The notes under the pieces are model-generated. The model was given only the letters and a program-made list of their open reading frames with translations. It made no database searches and was not told the origin of the DNA. DNA of 64,000 bases. Origin: Platynereis dumerilii (Eukaryota > Annelida > Polychaeta > Phyllodocida > Nereididae). Positions 57,291-64,000 of this stretch are shown here, one piece after another. The stretch's first letter is position 1. Each line of letters starts with the position of its first letter. The stretch covers positions 1 through 64,000 of the forward strand of contig JAPTHN010000152.1 of the NCBI GenBank assembly GCA_026936325.1, given 5' to 3'. Both the position numbers and the translations under genes were made by a program.

Positions 57291-60074
57291 TCAAGAGTTA
57301 TTACATACATAACAGTTAGAAATGGAACAGTGACTTGTGTATAGATTGATTAGATGCCTTTTGACATAGAAAGTAAAACCATATTCACTATGAGTACTTA
57401 CTTTATCAATGATGCTGACTTCATTTTTATTGAGGAGTAGGGGGAGCTTATATCTGACATTGAATTCAGCATACTTATGTTTGATTCTAGGAATTTCATA
57501 TCTAGAATGGCGCGTCAGATGGGTATGGGTAGGTTGATTAAGATAATCAGTATCAAGAAAGTAATATGGCAATGTGTTATTAGCATAACGGTAATAGAAT
57601 TTATAGAGCTTTCTGGTAACAATGTCAGTAACTTTAAGAATATTGAGCTTTTTGAATATGGGATCAGTGTGTGCATTGTATTTACTGTTATTAATTATTC
57701 GAACTGCCTTTTTTTGCAAAGTATTTAGCCTGTTATGTTTAAAGCCCCAGCACAATATTCCATAATTGAGATACGAGTTTACCAAGCTGTCATAGATTGT
57801 CTTTAGTGTGTATACTGGGAGGTAATGTTTCAGCTTATTCATGATGCCAATGGTTTTAGATATCTTCTTAGTAATTGACTCTGTATGGACTTTCCAATTT
57901 AAATGACAGTCAAAAATTATACCCAGGAAGTTAAAATTTTCTACGTACTCAATAATTTGATTGTCTATTTGAAGTTTAGGTGGATTTACAGTCTTGTTAT
58001 AGGTTCGGAATATCATACATTTTGTTTTATTTGCATTGAGAGATAATTTATTCAAATTCAGCCATTGTGTTACATTCCTAAGTTCAGAATTCAATTTTTC
58101 ATCTAAACCTGCAGGGTTATAGGTTCCTTGATGAACAGAATCCAATGTAACAAATAAGGTGGTGTCATCTGCATAGGTTAAAAATTTAAATGTATCAGAT
58201 GATGAGCTTATGTCATTTATGTAGATGATAAATAGTAGTGGACCAAGGATAGATCCTTGGGGAACCCCTGTTGTTATCGGTAAGAGATAAGATTTGCTAT
58301 TGTTAAATTCTACATACTGTTTTCGATGACTGAGATAGCTGTTGAGAAGTGAAAGAGATTTATCTTTGAAGCCGTAGTGTCTCAATTTATGTAAAAGTAT
58401 TTGGTGATCAATGGTGTCGAAAGCCTTACTTAAATCCATAAAAACATTTATTGGTGTTTTTCCATTATCCATATTGAAAGCTACTCGGTCTACTAATTCC
58501 ATTGCTGCTAACTCAGTTGAATGACCGCCACGGAATCCATATTGTCCTGTGTAATAGAGTTTATGTGAAATAAAGTATTCATTAATTTGTTTATGCATAA
58601 TTTTTTCAAATATTTTTGATATTGCGGGAAGTATTGAAATTGGCCTGTAATTGTCTAGTACGTTCTTGTCATTCTTTTTATAAACTGGTATCACCTTAGC
58701 AATCTTAAGATTGTCTGGGAATATCCCTGTGCTGATGGAACAGTTGATGAGATAGGTGATGGGTTTACATACTTCATATTTTATCTGTTTCAGTAAATTG
58801 GATGAGATTTCATCGATACCAACACTAGTCTTGTTTCGTAGTTCATTGATGCTCTTCATTGTGTCGTCCTCAGTTACTGGATGGAAAGTAAAGTCGACAG
58901 TTGAGGGATTTTTGAGAAAATCTTTGAAATTTTTGTCAGCTGGCGTTTCAATTCTACTGGCCAGTTCTGGACCTATATTAGTGAAGAAATCGTTAAATGA
59001 TTTAGTAATAGTATGGTAGTCAGTTATCTTAGAATTATTAATTATGAAATGTTCAGGGAAATCTTTTTCTTTTTTATTCTTACCAATTATGTCTTTGATG
59101 GTCGTCCAAGTACTTTTTAGGTCATTTTTGCATTTGGAGAACCGATCATAGTAATACATTCTTTTTGCTGCTCTTATCGCTTTCTTAAGTATTTTTCTAT
59201 AAGTATCTAAATTGATCTTAATTGTATCATATTGATTGGAATCAGATGGAGTTCTCTTTAATTTACGAAACAATTTATCTCTGAATTTCATCGAGTTCAT
59301 TATTCCTTGTGTGATCCATTTTTTTTCCTTATGTTTATATTTATTGAATTTTACAGTTTTGGCTGGCATATATAGTTTTATTCCAGTTGATAACATTTCA
59401 GTGAGCACATGGTAACTTGCATTTATGTCCTGTGTATCTGTACTTTCAAGAAGATGCATAATATCAGCCTTACAGATATATTCTTTAAAGTTTCGTAGGT
59501 CATTTGAACTATATTTATTAATTTTAATGCACTTTGAAGACCGCTTGTTATTTATGAGATAATCTAAGCAAACATAATAAGGAAAGTGATCAGAAATGTT
59601 GATTGGACATATTCCACTAGTTGTATTTGAGAAGTTGCTTGATACTTTAATAAGAGCATTATCAATAAGGGTGCCATTGTTTCTTGTCAGACGTGTAGGA
59701 AGTGTTATCTTTGGTATAAGTCCATTGCTTAAAATGTTTTCTAGGAAATCATTTATTGGACTCCTTACATTAAATTTCAGAAGATCAATGTTAAAATCAC
59801 CACATATAATCAGATCACCTGAGCAATTTTTGATGACTTTTTCAAATTCCTCAATAAAGCATTGGTAATTGTCATTTCTATCTCTGGGTGGTCTATAAAT
59901 GTTGCCAAGTATAAATTTTGTGTTATTTGTAAGCGTTATTTTGATGAAGAGACCTTCCCAGATATTGGTTGGACTTTCCTCTATGTCTAAGATTTCATAT
60001 TGTACAGATTCTTTAAGGTATATTGCTAACCCGCCATGACGAGTGGCTTTATATGGTTTGAGAATAAGGTTGTA
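57291..60074 (-). CDS. LINE ORF: endonuclease C-terminal part plus reverse transcriptase
   Basis: About 927 codons open without a stop. Endonuclease part: HGGLAIYLKES, GNIYRPPRDRN, GDFNIDLL and the ISDHFP motif of APE-type nucleases. A linker with basic residues follows. Reverse transcriptase motifs are in order: VIPVYKKND, NYRPISILPAISKIFEKIM, QYGFRGGHST, VFMDLSKAFDTIDH, GVPQGSILGPLLFIIYINDI, the catalytic YADDTTLF, LNANKTKCM and NFLGIIFD. A C-terminal domain ends ISNCYVCNNS. This part could still encode active catalytic domains. The N-terminal nuclease region is on the far side of an insertion (61,441-61,774). Confidence 0.9.
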   Translation of the reverse strand, partial: YNLILKPYKATRHGGLAIYLKESVQYEILDIEESPTNIWEGLFIKITLTNNTKFILGNIYRPPRDRNDNYQCFIEEFEKVIKNCSGDLIICGDFNIDLLKFNVRSPINDFLENILSNGLIPKITLPTRLTRNNGTLIDNALIKVSSNFSNTTSGICPINISDHFPYYVCLDYLINNKRSSKCIKINKYSSNDLRNFKEYICKADIMHLLESTDTQDINASYHVLTEMLSTGIKLYMPAKTVKFNKYKHKEKKWITQGIMNSMKFRDKLFRKLKRTPSDSNQYDTIKINLDTYRKILKKAIRAAKRMYYYDRFSKCKNDLKSTWTTIKDIIGKNKKEKDFPEHFIINNSKITDYHTITKSFNDFFTNIGPELASRIETPADKNFKDFLKNPSTVDFTFHPVTEDDTMKSINELRNKTSVGIDEISSNLLKQIKYEVCKPITYLINCSISTGIFPDNLKIAKVIPVYKKNDKNVLDNYRPISILPAISKIFEKIMHKQINEYFISHKLYYTGQYGFRGGHSTELAAMELVDRVAFNMDNGKTPINVFMDLSKAFDTIDHQILLHKLRHYGFKDKSLSLLNSYLSHRKQYVEFNNSKSYLLPITTGVPQGSILGPLLFIIYINDISSSSDTFKFLTYADDTTLFVTLDSVHQGTYNPAGLDEKLNSELRNVTQWLNLNKLSLNANKTKCMIFRTYNKTVNPPKLQIDNQIIEYVENFNFLGIIFDCHLNWKVHTESITKKISKTIGIMNKLKHYLPVYTLKTIYDSLVNSYLNYGILCWGFKHNRLNTLQKKAVRIINNSKYNAHTDPIFKKLNILKVTDIVTRKLYKFYYRYANNTLPYYFLDTDYLNQPTHTHLTRHSRYEIPRIKHKYAEFNVRYKLPLLLNKNEVSIIDKVSTHSEYGFTFYVKRHLINLYTSHCSISNCYVCNNS

Positions 60075-61440
60075 ATTTTTAATGGAGGTGTGTTAACACA
60101 CCGCCATTTATGTAGTTGGTGAGAAAGGGGGGTAAGAGAGTGGGTGAGAGAGTGAGTGAGAGAGTGTAAACTTTAGGCGGGAAATTCAAAATTTTAGAAG
60201 AAAATCTGAAATTACTCTTTGCATGTTTCAAAGTATCTCCTAATTTTAAAATTGCACGCAACTAGAGATGCAGGGCTATTATTGCAGCCTACTTGTATTT
60301 ACCTGAAATAATTCTAAGTAGTCCATTAATGACTTGATAGGTTGGAGTTGTTTTTTTTGGTGTTACAGTCCACCATTTTGAAAATTATGTGTATTGTGTT
60401 TTGTGTATGCAAATGAGCTGTCCACCATTTTGAAAATTATGTGGATTGTGTTTTGTCTATGCAAATGAGCTGAGCTGCAACTATGTCAGGGTGGCACTAG
60501 GATGTGTATTGGTCAGTTTTCTGATCTGGAAATTTATGTCATCATAATACTAGGTCACAAAAGGCAAGATTTCAATAGTTATATAAATCTCCCAACTATT
60601 TCAGTCAGGTATATGAATGGTTAAATTGACGAATAGATAGATTATTGACTGATAGATAAATAGTTAGATAGATAGGTAGATAGATAGATAATTTTTCTTT
60701 TTGGGGTCTAAGTGCTCTTACAAAAATTAATAACAGCAAATTCAGAAAAAATTTGAAAAAAAATTAGTTTTACAATGTTCCATGACTCTGTAAATTTTGG
60801 AGTTAGACTTCTCTAATTTTGCATTTTCCATGTCTACATTACGTCTCTTTAAATGACTTAACTCATTTGGAGGGCGAATGTTATGAAATTTTCATAAAAA
60901 AAACAAAAAACTGAAAAAAGTTGGGATTTCTGATATTTTTCTCAACTTTTGGATTCTCGCAACAGCTAGTTCTGGGCACTCAGGGAAATAGTCTTTTTCA
61001 GGGGATATGAACTTAACACTAGGGCTTGGCAATATATTGCAAAAATATCGAAATCGCAATATCATAACTTGCAATATCCGTATCGCAGTAATCATTCACT
61101 GATGCAATGTTTAACATAAATAAAATAAACCTTTGTAAGTTCTTGTAAATCAAGAAAATTATATTCTCTCCAGATGGGTCCCAAGTTACAGGAAATTATG
61201 CCCTTGATGGCTTGAGCAGATTTTGTGTTGCTGAAGATTGGCTGTCAGTCAATGATGCTGTCAGTCAATGATGATGTTGCAATAATTGTTGATATCTCAT
61301 TTAATATCGATATCTCATTTAATATCGATATCACAATAAATTATTGCAACTATTTTTCGCAGTATCGCAAGTTTTCTCAATATCGCCAAGCCCTACTTAG
61401 GACACTACACCACCTCCATTTTGAACCCCTGGGTTCTTGT
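60075..61440. mobile_element. About 1.37-kb insertion splitting the LINE endonuclease
   Basis: The sequence between the two halves of the LINE frame. Its edges are inverted-like: AATGGAGGTGTGTTAACACA at 60,080 and CACCACCTCCATTTTG at 61,410, so it is probably a DNA element with short, decayed TIRs. A clear target duplication was not found. It contains a GAGAGTG repeat (60,130-60,165), a duplicated CCACCATTTTGAAAATTATG segment (60,370-60,440), a GATA run and a hAT-like MITE. Confidence 0.6.
61020..61395. mobile_element. hAT-like MITE with ATATCG-rich subterminal repeats
   Basis: Inverted ends TAGGGCTTGGCAATAT and ATATCGCCAAGCCCTA, with flanks CTTAACAC and CTTAGGAC matching at 6 of 8 bases as an aged 8-bp duplication. 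Subterminal ATATTGCAAAAATATCG and ATATCGATATC words are typical of TAGGGCTGGGCGATAT-type hAT families. It sits inside the insertion that splits the LINE. Confidence 0.75.
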
Positions 61441-61774
61441 CTATTTCTAGCATTGATGTGTCATGTTGAGTTCCTAACCAAGTTTCTTGGAGGCATATAG
61501 CTTCAAATTGACAATGTTTCTCTTCCAGACTAGTAATGTAAATCTGCAACTGATCTATCTTAGCGTTTATACTTTGAATATTTAGTCCAAGGCATTTAAA
61601 TACATCTTTCTTAGAATTTAATGTTTGCAATAACATGTCTTGGTCAACATAGGGCGAATGCTGGAGAAGGGATGGCTCAGCATCTTGTTCAATCTCTGTT
61701 TATTCGATAAGACTCTTTAGTGAATAACGGTCATTGTTTCCTAAGTTATGTAATAATTCTTGATCTATAGACAT
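61441..61774 (-). pseudogene. LINE ORF N-terminal part, separated by an insertion
   Basis: Starts MSIDQELLHNLGNNDRYS (ATG at 61,774). An in-frame TAA falls after SLKSLIE, then the frame is open through the APE-endonuclease start LGLNIQSINAKIDQ and the conserved AICLQETWLG (catalytic Glu), ending MLEID at the insertion. The next residues of the family frame (YNLILKPYKATRHGG) resume at 60,074. A start at the downstream ATG (61,636) would avoid the stop. Confidence 0.8.
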
Positions 61775-64000
61775 CGATAAAAAACTTCAAATACATCATA
61801 ATAGCTACCCCTTTGTGAACATGATAATGATTTGAACTATGGAGGATGACTGAAAGCATGACGTGTGACATAATGTAAAAAAGATTACAAGATATAAAGA
61901 AAATCATTACTGAAGTTAAAGGATCAATGAAATGTGGGTTGACTCACTGGGCATTGGCAACATGGGGTAATAAAGTATCAAAGGGGGAGGGGATATCTAT
62001 TTTGAAACAGATATGTAATACTGTTCATTCCATTGAAATGAAGTGAACAGAAAAATAATATAGTACAATTAAGCGAAATACCATAATAAAAAAATATATA
62101 TACTTAGGACAATATTATAAACGAAACGGAGAACAAAATAGTAATAATAAGACTGATATTACTGCATAAAATAATTTCAGACAAAGTTATCAAAAAAGTT
62201 CAGCGCAACAATAATTATCAAAAGATTCAAAGCAAATATAATTCCTTTAAGTGTGCATCAAGATGTCAGTGAATGCAATAAATACCATGATTTCATTATA
62301 ATACTATAGTTTCATTGTATGCTAGATTCATTAGAGTAATTGTCATTGCAAACTAGCATAGTCACATCAGCTAAAAAAAAAAGAAAAGAAAAAAAGAAAG
62401 TGTGCATCATAATATCTTCCCTACGTTTCTTATTTTACTGAATATGTGAATATTAGTTTACTCTACAGAACATCTAGAGCTTACTGCAATGAGCCTATAT
62501 TTAAAACCAGGCCAACATATATTAGATTGTATATAAAGACACTCAAAATAACACATTTTTTCAAATAAAGATTAATATACCTGCATCAAACATCGTTAGT
62601 AAAAGTTCAGGCCAAGCACTGTCAGATCCGGAAATGAATATCAGTCTCTCATACCAAAATATATCATAATTTCAAGATTGATGTCTAATGATACAGATAA
62701 ACGATTTTAAGTTGCTCAAAAACAATGCATGAAACAGTCTTCTGTATATACATGTATATGGTCTTAGCATGTTAATCTTAGAATCTTAGAATTCACTGAG
62801 TCTTTTTTTTTGCAATATATGACTTACTCATTTGTGTCCAAATCAACATCACATTTCAATAAGTCCAGCCAACTCTGGGTCATAGTAATAAGTATGTCAA
62901 ATATCAGTTTATACATTGTCACAAACTTACAAACAAACTGTGAAGAAACAGATCAACTCAGTTATGTGCAATATATAGCTCACTCATTTGTGTCCAAAAC
63001 AACATCACATTTCATTCAGTCAAGCCAATTCTGGGTCATAGTTATGTGTATCTCACATATCAGTTCATACATTGTCACAAACTTACACACAAGCTGTGAA
63101 GGCAAAATCAAAAGTCATATCATGAAACACAGATCAACTCAGTAATTAATCATTTTCAATTTAATGCAAACGCAGATGCAAATATCTCAATTCAATGCCT
63201 GTTAATTTGAAAGTAGCATCTATAAAATCATCAATCCCTGTATTGTACCACAATATGTGACAATGGACCATAGCATATTTCACGTGGTCTGCTTTTTTTT
63301 TTTTTTAATTTCAGATGCAAAACAGTATATTAAATAATTGGCAGATCAAGAACAGTTTTGATATGGATGCAGTATATCAGAACAAGGATCACACACACAT
63401 AACAATATTCAGATTGGAAGCACTTAGACTTGTAATAAATAGATTCAGCTTTGGATTATTTGACATAAACCCTTTTTCTTAAATGGTATCTCAGATTATA
63501 AAAAGAGAGAAAAAAAAAATTACTCAAGAAAGCAAAATTTAGATTTTGAACAGTTTTGGGCCAAAATTGTTTTTCATGGTGCTTTTTTTTTCTTTTTTTT
63601 TTTAATTAATAGATTAAGGGAAGGATGCAATAAGAGACATTCATCATCGATTTGTCAATTTGCAGATGTTATTTTGTTACATTTCAAAAATATAATTAAG
63701 TCATTGATAATGATAACCTGTATTGGCTGTTGGCTGGATTATAATCTGGCTTTGATCAGTTCAAACAGTGGGCTTATAATATGCAGGTCACTTAAACAGC
63801 GAACAACAAAGGCTTGTGTCAAAAATAATTGGTAAATGTCAACAGAATCAGCTGTTAGCTCATTTTCACTGAAGGGGTTTTCCATATTATAGGAAGAGAA
63901 AGATACACAGTGATTGTAATTACATGTCAAGTGATGGCACATGGTTAAAAATTTGCATACTAGCAATATATATCATTGAAGTTTTATACAAAGAGACAAA
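61775..64000. other. Unassigned AT-rich DNA, including part of the LINE 5' region
   Basis: The LINE 5' UTR should begin here but its edge is not visible. A ~155-170-bp tandem duplication lies at 62,811-63,143. No gene could be supported; the region may be untranslated or intergenic. Confidence 0.35.
62811..63143. repeat. Two-copy tandem duplication of about 155-170 bp
   Basis: Copies begin GCAATATATGACTTACTCAT and GCAATATATAGCTCACTCAT and share ATTTGTGTCCAAA, CAACATCACATTTCA, CTGGGTCATAGT and CATTGTCACAAACTTACA. Divergence of roughly 15 percent implies an old duplication. Both copies read open in one frame but with no recognisable domain. Confidence 0.8.

Larger units (their letters stand above)
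56790..61774 (-). mobile_element. Near-whole non-LTR retrotransposon (LINE), CR1/L2/Jockey group
   Basis: On the minus strand: a single long EN-RT frame (61,774-61,441 and 60,074-57,291, interrupted by an insertion), then about 0.5 kb of 3' UTR ending in AATAAAAATATTTCTCTCTC near 56,800. Both ends are approximate; the 5' UTR was not delimited. One in-frame TAA about 25 codons from the ATG and the insertion are the only breaks seen, so it is young relative to the other LINE pieces here. The two truncated LINE fragments (28.0 and 34.2 kb) are different families or subfamilies. Confidence 0.85.

Noticed and set aside
57002-57310. 102-codon minus-strand frame after the LINE ORF
   Set aside because: Lies in the LINE 3' UTR, hydrophobic and AT-driven; LINEs of this group end with the RT frame.
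1-64000. LTR retrotransposons, Polintons, CRISPR arrays or bacterial-type operons
   Set aside because: No long terminal direct repeats, integrase, protease or capsid motifs, no spacer arrays and no operon spacing were seen.

Overview
This is an intron-rich animal genomic window, AT-rich and crowded with short DNA transposons, most likely from a marine invertebrate. The genome style suggests a deuterostome such as an echinoderm or hemichordate, but the sequence does not fix the species. Two genes are securely identified, both on the minus strand. The first is cyclin F (CCNF), read from about 8.3 kb down past the left edge of the window; 13 coding exons plus a putative first exon can be placed exactly, and the C-terminus is missing. 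The second is CDP-diacylglycerol--inositol 3-phosphatidyltransferase (CDIPT, PI synthase), complete in six coding exons between 25,506 and 17,090. A third gene on the plus strand is supported by a 46-codon first exon at 29,474 behind a CCAAT/E-box/YY1-like promoter. A large internal exon at 47,544-48,639 is phase-compatible with it, but I recognise neither.

Layout: 1-8.5 kb is CCNF and its promoter, with several MITEs in its introns; one sits inside a splice donor. 8.5-17 kb is intergenic repeat-rich DNA plus the 3' flank of CDIPT. 17-25.9 kb is CDIPT, with a piggyBac-type MITE, a tRNA-derived SINE and a tandem-repeat fragment in its introns. 25.9-29.4 kb is intergenic, with a hAT MITE and a LINE fragment. 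29.4-31.5 kb holds the start of the plus-strand gene, a foldback-like repeat and a second SINE. 31.8-38 kb is a minisatellite interrupted twice by elements that look like Helentron-associated non-autonomous elements, one of them carrying a Tigger/pogo copy that itself holds a LINE fragment. 39.7-46.3 kb is a 6.6-kb giant inverted-repeat element with three ~555-bp subrepeats per arm, a nested Harbinger/hAT stack in its spacer and a TIR-bounded ACGGAC minisatellite in one arm. 47.5-48.6 kb is the disordered-protein exon. 49-56 kb is mostly unassigned. 56.8-61.8 kb is a nearly whole LINE with one long EN-RT reading frame, broken by a ~1.37-kb insertion that itself contains a hAT-like MITE. 61.8-64 kb is unassigned.

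The two known genes act in separate processes (cell-cycle ubiquitin ligase; phosphoinositide synthesis), and nothing suggests they work together. No LTR element, Polinton, CRISPR array or bacterial-type operon was seen. Splice sites were inferred by eye from GT/AG signals, phase continuity and remembered protein family sequences; transcript data would be decisive.
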